This document shows positions 9,625 through 19,105 of a stretch of DNA of 64,000 nucleotides, piece after piece. The number at the start of each line of letters is the position of its first letter. Within the stretch, counting starts at the first letter, position 1. Source of the DNA: Pantanalinema sp. GBBB05 (GTDB lineage Bacteria; Cyanobacteriota; Cyanobacteriia; Leptolyngbyales; Leptolyngbyaceae); contig VRZD01000002.1 of NCBI GenBank assembly GCA_016743235.1, forward strand, positions 1 to 64,000, written 5' to 3'. A model generated the notes under the pieces. The model was given only the letters and a program-made list of their open reading frames with translations, searched no databases and was not told the DNA's origin. A program made the position numbers and the translations under genes.

Positions 9625-9692
9625 ATTACTTTTGGCAGAAACGGGTATTTTACTGAGAGGGATCCTCTACCGTTCGTTCCTGGAGAATACAC

Positions 9693-11876
9693 ATGCAGTC
9701 TAACGCTTCGGACTCTGCGCCATCGAGCCGCAAGCCGAGACTTTCGCTCCTGCGCTCCATTGGACCGCGATTGTTCTTCTCAGTCGTCGGTGGTTCGCTG
9801 GTGGGCTTAATTGGCACCTCGTACCTCACGTACTGGGAACTGGCAAGACAATCTGAAGCCGAATTGCGTTCCAGTTTGCAAGTCAAAGCTGAAAACCTCC
9901 AGGGTGACTTCGGCACATTTGAATATTCCACCCGCCTGGTCGCCGATGCCGTTAGAACACTGTATAAAGCTGGAGAACGCCGAGAGCAGGTGTATGTCGA
10001 TCTAATTCAGCGATCGCTGCAAACCTCTCCATTGGGCACAGGATTAGGGTTTGGACAACCCCCCAACCAACGCTTAATTATTCCAGCCCGCCGCTATGCC
10101 TATCCGTATGCCGTGCGCGATCGAGATGGCAAAGTCATCGCCGAAGGTGGCGAATCGAAACCCGAAAACTTTAATGAAAGCTATTTCAAAGATCCGATTA
10201 AAGCAGGCAAGCCGATTTGGCTAGAGCCGGTTCGGTACGAAGAGGATACGATTAGCCCGCCCCGCATCTTTACCAGTACCAGCTATTCTCTCCCCATCTA
10301 CACGACTAATAAGCAACTGTTAGGCGTCCTGAGCCAAGATTTAGAATTAGGATTTCTCAGCAACAAGCTCGATGTTGATGTCATGCGGGAGGCTGGTCAT
10401 TTTATTTTGGTTAGCGCTGGCGGTAAGTTGGTTGCTTATCCAGATGATCCCCAAAAGGCATTGGACCTGAATCTACTGGCTGAATTAAATAACTACTCAG
10501 AACTGTGGCAAAAGATTCAGGATGATCTGCAAACGGGTAGTAAAACAGGGGTGATGCATTGGCGGGATGCGAATGGTAAAGCCGAATTCTGGGCATACCA
10601 ACGCATCCCTAACAATAACTGGGTGTTGATGGCAGTCGTACCCGAATCGGTCGTATTGGGTCCTGTCATCCGCTTTACCGCGATCGCAGCGTTAGGATCG
10701 ATTTTGGGTGTCTCGATCGTACTTGGGATCGTGGTCGCCTTATTCGTGAAACGGCTTAACCAGCGGCTACAGCCGATTATGGATGAATGTAATCGGCTGG
10801 CAGAGACTAACGCGAAGAGTGAAGCCTTAATGAGTCGGGAAGATGAACTGGGACGGTTAACCATCTCATTTTATGCCTTGCTGGGACAAGTAACGGTGAA
10901 TGAACGTCGCTTGCGGCAAGAAATGGCAAAATCCTCTCAAGCCCTCCAGGCATTACAACAGGCCCAAGCTCAACTGATCCAAACCGAAAAAATGTCAAGT
11001 TTGGGGCAATTGGTGGCGGGGGTAGCCCATGAAATTAATAACCCAATTAATTTTATTTATGGCAACCTACCTCATGCTAGTAACTACACCCAGGACTTGC
11101 TGAACTTAATCCAACTCTATGACGAAAAATATCCCCATCCTGATCCAGAAATTATTGAGTACCGAGACGACATTGATTTAGAGTTCTTGGTTGCCGACTT
11201 GCAAAAAATGCTGCATTCCATGAGCATTGGCGCCGATCGCATCCGGGAAATCGTGCTATCGCTCCGGAACTTCTCTCGGTTAGATGAAGCTGAAATGAAA
11301 CGGGTGAACATCCATGATGGCATCGATAGCACCCTATTAATTCTGCAAAATCGGCTGAAGGCGAATCCTGGACATCCGGCGATCGAAATTGTGAAGCAGT
11401 ATGGCACTTTGCCCTTGATCGAATGTTACCCTGGGCAACTGAATCAGGTATTCATGAACATTCTCAGTAATGCGATCGATGCCCTGGATAGCCATAACCA
11501 AAAGCGCACGGCTGAGGAAATTGCGGCTGACCCAGCAAAGATCACCATCCAAACGGCAGCGATTAATAGTGACTCCCACCACGCCAACTCAACAGGAACT
11601 ACACCTGCGACCATCATTGTTCGGATTCGGGATAATGGTCCCGGAATTCCAGCCGCTAACCAATTAAAACTATTCGATCCCTTTTTCACCACAAAACCCG
11701 TTGGCAAAGGCACGGGATTAGGATTATCGATCAGCTATCAAATTGTGGTTGAAAAACATCAAGGGATGTTGAAATGTACATCGGAACCAGGTCAGGGTGC
11801 TGAATTCTGGATTGAAATTCCAGTCAGCCAAAAAGGAGCTAAAGAATCAGGCTCAACCATTTCAGGGAATAGCTAA
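9693..11876 (+). CDS. Membrane sensor histidine kinase (Cache-type sensor, HAMP)
   Basis: A 727-residue two-component sensor. TM1 is about residues 24-45 and TM2 about 322-346. Between them lies a Cache-like extracytoplasmic sensor of about 270 residues (YAVRDRDGKVIAEGG, PIYTTNKQLLGVLSQDL). A HAMP linker and short coiled coil follow. The HisKA motif VAGVAHEINNPINF (His about 446) precedes the ATPase domain with N box MNILSNAID, G1 DNGPGIP and G2 GKGTGLGLS. There is no receiver domain and no response-regulator gene next door, so the partner is encoded elsewhere. ATG at 9693 follows an A-rich leader with GGAGAA about 8 nt upstream. Confidence 0.93.
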   Translation: MQSNASDSAPSSRKPRLSLLRSIGPRLFFSVVGGSLVGLIGTSYLTYWELARQSEAELRSSLQVKAENLQGDFGTFEYSTRLVADAVRTLYKAGERREQVYVDLIQRSLQTSPLGTGLGFGQPPNQRLIIPARRYAYPYAVRDRDGKVIAEGGESKPENFNESYFKDPIKAGKPIWLEPVRYEEDTISPPRIFTSTSYSLPIYTTNKQLLGVLSQDLELGFLSNKLDVDVMREAGHFILVSAGGKLVAYPDDPQKALDLNLLAELNNYSELWQKIQDDLQTGSKTGVMHWRDANGKAEFWAYQRIPNNNWVLMAVVPESVVLGPVIRFTAIAALGSILGVSIVLGIVVALFVKRLNQRLQPIMDECNRLAETNAKSEALMSREDELGRLTISFYALLGQVTVNERRLRQEMAKSSQALQALQQAQAQLIQTEKMSSLGQLVAGVAHEINNPINFIYGNLPHASNYTQDLLNLIQLYDEKYPHPDPEIIEYRDDIDLEFLVADLQKMLHSMSIGADRIREIVLSLRNFSRLDEAEMKRVNIHDGIDSTLLILQNRLKANPGHPAIEIVKQYGTLPLIECYPGQLNQVFMNILSNAIDALDSHNQKRTAEEIAADPAKITIQTAAINSDSHHANSTGTTPATIIVRIRDNGPGIPAANQLKLFDPFFTTKPVGKGTGLGLSISYQIVVEKHQGMLKCTSEPGQGAEFWIEIPVSQKGAKESGSTISGNS

Positions 11877-11911
11877 GTCGTTTTCGCCTTTCCCATACCC
11901 CAACCAGGCAA

Positions 11912-12340
11912 TTAGTTGAATGAGATCGGTTCCTTATCTGGGCAGTTATCCCCTTCCCAACCATAGGGGTGCATGCCACAAACTAGCAGATTCCCGTTGT
12001 AGACCTGTCCATGATAGTGATGGCAGCCTATACAGACCGCAGGAATCTCTGGTAATGGATCAAATGAGGGATCCATCGCCCAACTATCCTCTGCTTCCCG
12101 CTCTTCCATCAGCGGACTCACGCCCAAAAATTCTTCAAATAGTGGCTCAAAGAATTCATTAAACTGCTGTTCGACTTCATTCACGATCGCGTCTTTGACC
12201 AGTTCTGCTAATTCTTCTGATGTTTCCACAAAAGCATCTACGATCTCTGTGAAGTCATCGATAAACTCTGTGAAGAATTGCTCTACTTCACTGGCAATCT
12301 GGGAGATGCCCTCAAGGAAAGGATTTGATCCGCTGTCCAT
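11912..12340 (-). CDS. Hypothetical acidic protein with C-terminal Cys/His motif
   Basis: A 142-residue protein. Residues 1-85 are acidic and amphipathic helical, rich in Glu, Phe and Val (EVEQFFTEFIDDFTEIVDAF). The last 45 residues carry CIGCHHYHG, then LLVCGMHPYG, then NCPD: four Cys with nearby His spaced like a small zinc or metal-binding knuckle. I do not recognise a family with a known role. The gene is convergent with the histidine kinase, 35 bp apart, and shares no operon with it. Confidence 0.7.
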   Translation of the reverse strand: MDSGSNPFLEGISQIASEVEQFFTEFIDDFTEIVDAFVETSEELAELVKDAIVNEVEQQFNEFFEPLFEEFLGVSPLMEEREAEDSWAMDPSFDPLPEIPAVCIGCHHYHGQVYNGNLLVCGMHPYGWEGDNCPDKEPISFN

Positions 12341-12517
12341 ACGCCGCCTGTCCGCCTACAAAGGAACTCGATCGGGACTCAATGGCAGGTGTCCCAGACC
12401 CCGTTAATTCACAGACCTCTCGCAGCAAATCCCTGGAATTAGCCAACTCAAGATCGTCCGTCGATCGTCAGGCAAGGGGTCTATTTATCATTATCAATCC
12501 AGATTGATGACGACATC

Positions 12518-12916
12518 TTAATCGTGCTTCAACCGTCGCAGTTCTTCTTGCAGTTCTGCCACTCGCCGCCGCATTTCATCAATATTATCTCTAGGTGGTT
12601 CTGCGGTTGAAGCAGTAGGCGTAGCCGTCGTCGGTTCTTCATCATCAACCAAAATCTCAATCTGACGTGGCTCCGCTGGTCTAGATGATGTAGAGACTGA
12701 CTCCGGAGCTACAGGTTGTTGGGCTTTATTAACCATTTCATCCACAAACCGTCGCGCTTCATCGGTGGTCATCTCGCCTCGTGCCACCATTTCATCTGCC
12801 AATTTTTGCACCTGTACCCGTAATTCACCTAGCTTTTCTCCGGCTTTTTCTCCCGCATAGGATGCCATACCAATCCCGAGATAAACTGCTTTTTGTACCA
12901 GATCCCCTAATCCCAT
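12518..12916 (-). CDS. Phasin-like protein
   Basis: A protein of about 132 residues. The first 70 are a helical segment typical of small cyanobacterial phasin-family proteins: GLGDLVQKAVYLGIGMA followed by EKLGELRVQVQKLADEMV and MTTDEARRFVDEMV. A Pro/Thr/Glu-rich linker and a short coiled coil (IDEMRRRVAELQEELRRL) follow. Phasins coat polyhydroxyalkanoate granules, but relatives exist in strains without granules, so the role is uncertain. The ATG at 12916 has AAGGA 9 nt upstream and is preferred over a TTG three codons earlier. Confidence 0.7.
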   Translation of the reverse strand: MGLGDLVQKAVYLGIGMASYAGEKAGEKLGELRVQVQKLADEMVARGEMTTDEARRFVDEMVNKAQQPVAPESVSTSSRPAEPRQIEILVDDEEPTTATPTASTAEPPRDNIDEMRRRVAELQEELRRLKHD

Positions 12917-13128
12917 AATGGTCAATCCTTATATGCTCTGGATGCTTCCAGCATACGAAGAAAGCTACGATCCTGCTACTAGCTAGAGCACGGATTGCCA
13001 TACTCAAACACCACGAATTACCGAAATTTCAGTCATCTAAAGCGAGATTGAGCCAAAACTGTAGCGAATGCGGCTCGCTCCTGAATCGCTTTGCCCTATG
13101 GCAACGATTTTCAGCCTTTAAAACAAAG

Positions 13129-13226
13129 GTGACCCGGAGTCTACGCCTATCACAAGCATCCCGTATTGCTGCTACCTTCCGGTCCTGACAAGGTTTGGGC
13201 GTTGTAATCGCATAGATCCGAGCCAC
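13129..13226 (-). ncRNA. ffs: Signal recognition particle RNA, 4.5S small bacterial type
   Basis: The minus strand contains the near-invariant SRP apical core GTCAGGACCGGAAGGTAGCA (complement around 13170-13190), which binds Ffh. The ends pair perfectly: the first ten bases (13226-13217) pair with the last ten (13138-13129) with two G-T pairs, giving a hairpin of about 98 nt. The RNA has no Alu domain. It helps deliver membrane proteins co-translationally. A possible -10 element (TATGCT) lies a few bases upstream on the minus strand. The exact 5' and 3' ends are inferred from base pairing. Confidence 0.93.
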
Positions 13227-13421
13227 ATACCAGCATAACACGATTGGTCAGGAGTTGTAGAAATTGGCGATCGTAGAAACTTTCTCGCCTTGCTTCAGGA
13301 AAAAATAACTTTTGCAAAGGGTCTAGTGATAAGCTGATGAATGGCGATTTGAACGTTACGATACGTTTCCAGTCTGCAACTAAAGTCCGAAATATTTAGG
13401 ATAGCTGAAGTCACAGAGTAG

Positions 13422-14879
<1,458 letters not shown>

Positions 14880-14896
14880 TCAGACTCAAGGAGTTC

Positions 14897-14938
14897 AACA
14901 CTAGGGATCAGAGCATTATTGTGATTTTCCCTAGTGTT
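14897..14938 (+). other. Intercistronic stem-loop between the beta and epsilon genes
   Basis: Two 11-base arms (14897-14907 and 14928-14938) are perfectly complementary around a 20-nt loop. The hairpin begins 17 nt after the beta stop and ends 48 nt before the epsilon start. No T-tract follows it directly. It may be a partial terminator, a processing site or an mRNA-stability element that sets the different amounts of beta and epsilon; this is inference. Confidence 0.6.
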
Positions 14939-14986
14939 CCTTTCCAGCCTCCAATCCAACATTCCTAATATTTCTACAGAAGACTT

Positions 14987-15397
14987 ATGGCTCTAACCGT
15001 TCGAGTGATTGCACCAGACAAAACGGTCTGGGACTCCGAGGCTGAAGAAGTAATCCTACCCAGTACCACCGGGCAATTAGGTGTCCTCAGTGGTCACGCG
15101 CCATTGCTAACCGCCTTGGATATCGGAGTGATGCGGGTTCGCTCCGACAAAACCTGGACTCCGATCGCCTTAATGGGCGGATTTGCAGAAGTGGAAACAA
15201 ATGAAGTCACCATCCTGGTAAACGCGGCTGAACGCGGCGACAAGATCGATCGCGAAGAAGCCCGGACTACGTACCAGGAAGCTGAAGCTCGCTATAACAA
15301 AGCCCAGCAAGGTGGCGATCGGCAAGAACAGATTCAAGCGACCCAAGCCTTTCGGCGGGCGCGCGCTCGGTTCCAGGCAGCAGGTGGCATGATCTAA
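14987..15397 (+). CDS. atpC: ATP synthase F1 subunit epsilon
   Basis: The 136-residue central-stalk subunit (atpE in chloroplast-style naming), which couples rotation and inhibits ATP hydrolysis. It begins [19 protein letters not shown] and has the beta-sandwich motif [21 protein letters not shown] two-helix C-terminal region ([18 protein letters not shown]) follows. The gene is 107 bp downstream of the beta gene, with a strong hairpin in between, and is followed by a terminator. Confidence 0.97.
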   Translation: MALTVRVIAPDKTVWDSEAEEVILPSTTGQLGVLSGHAPLLTALDIGVMRVRSDKTWTPIALMGGFAEVETNEVTILVNAAERGDKIDREEARTTYQEAEARYNKAQQGGDRQEQIQATQAFRRARARFQAAGGMI

Positions 15398-15437
15398 CTC
15401 CTGCGGATTGTCTCATTCCAAAGCAACCAATAGTAGT

Positions 15438-15470
15438 TAGGGCAGATTCATCATTTGCCCTATTTTATTT
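15438..15470 (+). terminator. Terminator of the atpD-atpC operon
   Basis: A 7-bp stem (TAGGGCA at 15438-15444, TGCCCTA at 15456-15462) is followed by a T-rich run TTTTATTT on the plus strand. It sits about 40 nt after the epsilon stop. The tail just touches the end of the convergent deacetylase gene. Confidence 0.65.
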
Positions 15471-16386
15471 AGAGTCGATAGTGATAATACACCTCGGTTG
15501 CAGCCCGATGTAATAGTGAGTGGCGATAGACCAAAGCACTCATATCCTCGGCATAGCCACCGCCAATCACACAAGCAACTGGGTACCCTTGCGTTAAACA
15601 GGTTGTTAATACCTGCATTTCTCGCCGAAATAAGCCTGTGTTGGTCAATGCCAGTTTGCCCAGCCGATCGCCCACGTGCGGGTCAACTCCAGCATCATAC
15701 AACACTAAATCGGGCTGCACTTGAGTGAGTAGATCTGGTAAGTAGGCTGCCAAGGTTTGGAGATATTCGTCGTCCTCCATACCGACTGGTAACGGCACAT
15801 CTAAATCACTCTGTTGTTTGGTCCCTGGGAAATTGACTTCACAGTGCATTGAGAAGGTGAACACTGCTGGATCGGCTTGAAAGATCAACGCTGTACCGTC
15901 GCCCTGATGCACATCCAAATCGACAACCAGCACTTTTTGCACGACTCCCAGGTGGCAGAGTAATCGTGCCGCGATCGCTAAATCATTAAAAATACAAAAG
16001 CCGGAACCATAGCTGGGAAAGGCATGATGAGTGCCACCGGCTGTATTACAAGCTAAGCCGCATTGCAAGGCTAGTTTGGCTGCCAGGATGGTTCCTCCCA
16101 CCGCCACACACGTCCGGTTGACTAACGCAGGACTCCACGGTAAACCAATCCGCCGTTGGGCTTTGGCATCTAAGGTGCCTTGATAATAAGCTTGCACGTA
16201 GTCTGGAGTATGCACGAGTTCGATCCAGTTCTGAGGTGGTGCTTCTGGCAGATGAAATTGGTTTGGTTCAGCCACCCGATCGCTCAACAACAACTCATAC
16301 AATTGGCGAAATTTTGGCATCGGAAACCGATGACCCTCCGGCAAGGGAGCCACATAATCGGGATGATAAATTAGCGGTAATTCCAT
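15469..16386 (-). CDS. Histone deacetylase family protein
   Basis: A protein of about 305 residues of the zinc-dependent deacetylase (AcuC/HDAC) superfamily. Visible catalytic elements are GGTHHAFPSYGSGFCIFNDLAIAA (paired His), the metal-binding VDLDVHQGDGTA, LYDAGVDPHVGDRLG with the third metal Asp, and GGGYAEDM near the C-terminus with the transition-state Tyr. Bacterial members deacetylate proteins or small acetyl-amines; the substrate here is unknown. The ATG at 16386 (MELPLIYHPDYV) is preferred over a TTG four codons upstream because family members begin at this point. Confidence 0.92.
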   Translation of the reverse strand: MELPLIYHPDYVAPLPEGHRFPMPKFRQLYELLLSDRVAEPNQFHLPEAPPQNWIELVHTPDYVQAYYQGTLDAKAQRRIGLPWSPALVNRTCVAVGGTILAAKLALQCGLACNTAGGTHHAFPSYGSGFCIFNDLAIAARLLCHLGVVQKVLVVDLDVHQGDGTALIFQADPAVFTFSMHCEVNFPGTKQQSDLDVPLPVGMEDDEYLQTLAAYLPDLLTQVQPDLVLYDAGVDPHVGDRLGKLALTNTGLFRREMQVLTTCLTQGYPVACVIGGGYAEDMSALVYRHSLLHRAATEVYYHYRL

Positions 16387-16499
16387 GCAGTTCGACAATC
16401 CAGAAATGCCATTAGCCCTCTAGTATTTTCGAGCGATCGCTGTCCTCTGCGACAAATACAGCAGTGTTAAAGTTGGGGTAAGCAACCAGAGGAGGGTTT

Positions 16500-17009
16500 A
16501 TGTCCGCCGTGACAACCGTTTGGCAATTTGGCAGCAATGCCCCTGATAATACCGATAATTTAGCGACAATTCGCCAGTGGTGGGCAGGGTTAGACGGTCA
16601 GCGGATTAATTGGCGACAACGGGTTCTACCGGGAACAGTGGCAGCAAACACCCTCAACTGGGAACCGCAGCGATTTGATGAAACCTTCATCGTCACGGAT
16701 CCAGAATTGCGCGGCATTACCCTGTACTGGAAAAAACCTGATTCTCCCCAAGAAAAAAGTACGACTCCCGATCGCCTGGAACTGGATCATGTGCGACAAC
16801 AGCTGTATATCTTTCCGCGATCGCAAAAGGAATTAGTCATCCGGATTGAACGCCCAGATCTGGTCTACCAAACAGTAACCGTGCAGGCGAACCAGAGCGA
16901 GTATGCCGCTGATACTCAGGTTTTGACAGTACGGGATGATTTACAACGACTTGAGGTCAAAGTGAAACTAAGTCCAGAACTGGTGCAACAGTTGAAGCAG
17001 CAGCTTTAG
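16500..17009 (+). CDS. Hypothetical protein, 169 residues
   Basis: A soluble protein with no signal peptide or membrane segment. It starts at ATG 16500 with GGAGG about 5 nt upstream. The N-terminal part is Trp-rich (TVWQFGS, IRQWWAGLDG, INWRQRV). The C-terminal half alternates hydrophobic and charged residues as in a beta-sandwich (LVIRIERPDLVYQTVTV, LEVKVKLSPELVQQL). I do not recognise the family. It is followed by a purine-rich spacer and a convergent MEKHLA gene. Confidence 0.65.
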   Translation: MSAVTTVWQFGSNAPDNTDNLATIRQWWAGLDGQRINWRQRVLPGTVAANTLNWEPQRFDETFIVTDPELRGITLYWKKPDSPQEKSTTPDRLELDHVRQQLYIFPRSQKELVIRIERPDLVYQTVTVQANQSEYAADTQVLTVRDDLQRLEVKVKLSPELVQQLKQQL

Positions 17010-17053
17010 GAAGATGGGACAGTAGGGAGATGGGGAAGATAGGGGAGTAGAAG
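17008..17053. repeat. Purine-rich GGGGAAGAT-type low-complexity sequence
   Basis: A G/A-only stretch with repeated GGGA(G/A)AT units between two convergent genes. It includes the 12-mer GATGGGGAAGAT at 17029-17040. The same 12-mer occurs inside recJ (35082-35093) and, inverted, upstream of the fibrillin gene (39420-39431). Confidence 0.6.
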
Positions 17054-17059
17054 GATTGG

Positions 17060-17554
17060 CTAAATGAATTCCCAGCGATCGAAGGTAGCCGCTTGACCAC
17101 AACGATCGTTGTTTTCATCCAATACATCCCAAACAACCACATTACTAATGCGAAAGCGGCGTCCGGTGCTGGAGATCCGAATCCCTTCGTAACCACTAAC
17201 ATAGCCCTGAGTTTGTACCTGAGCTAGCAGGTGATTACGTGTCTCTTGTGAAATCGGTTCTGCGGTCAATCGAGAAGGAGTTTGCGTTAGCTGTTGCCAA
17301 TCCATTTCCCATAATTGCAGCGCTTGCTGATTGCCGTAGTTCAAAATTGGATCGACTTCGGTGCCATGAGAAACCAACACAAAAGGCGCTGTAAACAATG
17401 GCTCAGCGATCGCGATTGGTGAACCATCTACCACTAACAAAGGGCGACCTGTCCAATGCTGAAAACTGCGTAACAACCGTTGGCTATGCTGGATCACGAT
17501 CGGATCTTGCCAAGGTAATTGAGTGAAGGGTTCAGGGCGATCGCTGACAGACAT
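17060..17554 (-). CDS. MEKHLA (PAS-like) domain protein
   Basis: A 164-residue protein that is one MEKHLA/PAS-like domain. The characteristic central block is present: VSHGTEVDPILNYGNQQALQLWEMDWQQL, then PSRLTAEP, then a C-terminal strand pair RFRISNVVVWDVLDE. MEKHLA domains share similarity with PAS folds and occur in plant HD-ZIP III proteins and as stand-alone cyanobacterial proteins. There is no output domain, so it may bind a ligand or another protein. ATG at 17554. Confidence 0.8.
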   Translation of the reverse strand: MSVSDRPEPFTQLPWQDPIVIQHSQRLLRSFQHWTGRPLLVVDGSPIAIAEPLFTAPFVLVSHGTEVDPILNYGNQQALQLWEMDWQQLTQTPSRLTAEPISQETRNHLLAQVQTQGYVSGYEGIRISSTGRRFRISNVVVWDVLDENNDRCGQAATFDRWEFI

Positions 17555-17619
17555 GGGGAGAACTGAAAGATAACGCTATCATGAGGACATTTACGATTCT
17601 TCATTGAGTATTGTGAACA

Positions 17620-18516
17620 GTGACTGCACAGCAACTGAAGACCACAACTGTCCTTGAAAAGTTTACCTGGGTTTGGCACGACTACAATATCCAGTACACC
17701 GTGATGGGAACGGGAAAACCGTTGTTACTGGTGCATGGCTTTGGCGCCTCGATCGGGCATTGGCGCAAAAATATTCCAGTTTTAGCCGCAGCAGGCTATC
17801 AAGTTTATGCGATCGATCTACTTGGGTTCGGCGGTTCAGATAAGCCCAGTATTGATTACACTGTCGAACTTTGGCAAGAATTATTACGGGACTTTTGGCA
17901 GGCTCAAATTCAACGCCCTGCTGTGTTTGTGGGTAACTCAATCGGGGGACTGTTGTGCTTGATGGTTCTAGCCGATCACCCAGAAATGGCGACCGGTGGG
18001 ATTTTGCTGAATTCGGCAGGTGGGTTAAATCATCGTCCAGATGAGCTGAATCTACCCTTACGCTTGGTCATGGGCACATTCACGAATCTGGTGCGATCGC
18101 CATTGGGGGCGTTTATGTTTAACCAGATTCGCCAAAAACCCCGAATTCGTCGCACTCTACTTCAGGTTTACCAAGATCACACAGCAGTCACTGAAGAGTT
18201 GGTGGATTTACTGTATGCCCCCTCCTGTGATGCCGGGGCGGCAAAAGTGTTTGCCTCCGTCCTAACCGCTCCACCTGGACCCACACCAGCAGAACTACTT
18301 CCCAGAGTCACCACACCGCTATTGGTGATTTGGGGCGAGGCAGATCCCTGGACACCGATCGCTGGGGCAAAAATTTATCAGGAACTAGCCCAAACCGATT
18401 CCGTACAATTTGTCGGCATTCCCAACACTGGGCATTGTCCCCATGATGAAAATCCCACAGCTGTGAATGACATTATCCTGACCTGGCTGGCAGAATTGGG
18501 GAAGGAAAATTTATAG
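17620..18516 (+). CDS. Alpha/beta-fold hydrolase
   Basis: A 298-residue soluble hydrolase. It has the oxyanion motif LVHGFGASIGHWR (about residues 38-50), AIDLLGFGGSDKP, the nucleophile elbow GNSIGG (Ser about 109), the acid Asp in VIWGEADPWTP and the His in NTGHCPHDE, so the triad is complete. The fold gives the reaction class only: esterase, haloperoxidase-like or dienelactone-type. The start is GTG at 17620. It lies 17 bp upstream of the Rieske protein and is likely co-transcribed with it. Confidence 0.9.
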   Translation: MTAQQLKTTTVLEKFTWVWHDYNIQYTVMGTGKPLLLVHGFGASIGHWRKNIPVLAAAGYQVYAIDLLGFGGSDKPSIDYTVELWQELLRDFWQAQIQRPAVFVGNSIGGLLCLMVLADHPEMATGGILLNSAGGLNHRPDELNLPLRLVMGTFTNLVRSPLGAFMFNQIRQKPRIRRTLLQVYQDHTAVTEELVDLLYAPSCDAGAAKVFASVLTAPPGPTPAELLPRVTTPLLVIWGEADPWTPIAGAKIYQELAQTDSVQFVGIPNTGHCPHDENPTAVNDIILTWLAELGKENL

Positions 18517-18533
18517 GCTGAAGAGGAAACTCT

Positions 18534-18980
18534 ATGCAACGACGCGATTTTTTGAAATGGGTCGGGATTGGTGGTTTAGCCAGCTATTTACCAGTAGCGA
18601 TCGTTGCCTGTTCTCAAACCGATGAAGCAGCTCCAACAGCTAATCTACCAGCAGCCACTCCGGGTGCAGATGGGTTTGCCCCAGTCGGCGATATGGCGAC
18701 CCTGGACAAAGAAGGGATGCTGAAAGCTCAGATCTCTGGTAAACCTGCGATCGTGGTACGAGATCCGATCAAGCCAAATGCTGTCTTGGCAGTGAATCCA
18801 ACCTGCACCCATAAAGGCTGCATTGTGAACTGGGATGCGAGTCAGAAGCACTTTGTTTGTCCCTGCCACGGGGCAGAATTTAGCCCAGATGGGAAGGTCT
18901 TGAAAGACCCTGCTAAACAGTCATTAGCCACATACCAAGCCAAGGTAAATGGTTCACAGATCGCTGTCAAAGTGAGTTAA
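18534..18980 (+). CDS. Rieske [2Fe-2S] protein, Tat-exported lipoprotein candidate
   Basis: A 148-residue protein with both Rieske ligand boxes, CTHKGC and CPCHGAEF, so the [2Fe-2S] cluster can form. It is not the main b6f Rieske subunit, which is longer and has an uncleaved membrane anchor. The N-terminus RRDFLKW plus a hydrophobic stretch looks like a Tat signal, and VAIVAC at about residues 21-26 looks like a lipobox, so it may be a Tat-exported lipoprotein. An Ala/Pro linker joins it to the Rieske fold. The redox partner is unknown. GAGGAAA lies 6 nt before the ATG. Confidence 0.9.
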   Translation: MQRRDFLKWVGIGGLASYLPVAIVACSQTDEAAPTANLPAATPGADGFAPVGDMATLDKEGMLKAQISGKPAIVVRDPIKPNAVLAVNPTCTHKGCIVNWDASQKHFVCPCHGAEFSPDGKVLKDPAKQSLATYQAKVNGSQIAVKVS

Positions 18981-19000
18981 TTCCAACCATGCTCTTTGCT

Positions 19001-19039
19001 GAATAGACGGCCCTTAACGTTGGATCGGGCTGTCTATTC
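19001..19039 (+). terminator. Hairpin downstream of the Rieske gene
   Basis: A 13-bp stem (19001-19013 with 19027-19039, one G-T pair) with a 13-nt loop begins 20 nt after the Rieske stop. No T-run follows, as is common for cyanobacterial 3'-end hairpins. It separates the hydrolase-Rieske pair from the cyclase gene. Confidence 0.55.
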
Positions 19040-19105
19040 GTAATGCTCAATGCGCTTAGGGTATAGCCGAACCAATCATGAGGATGACGTATCACAAAAT
19101 TGACA

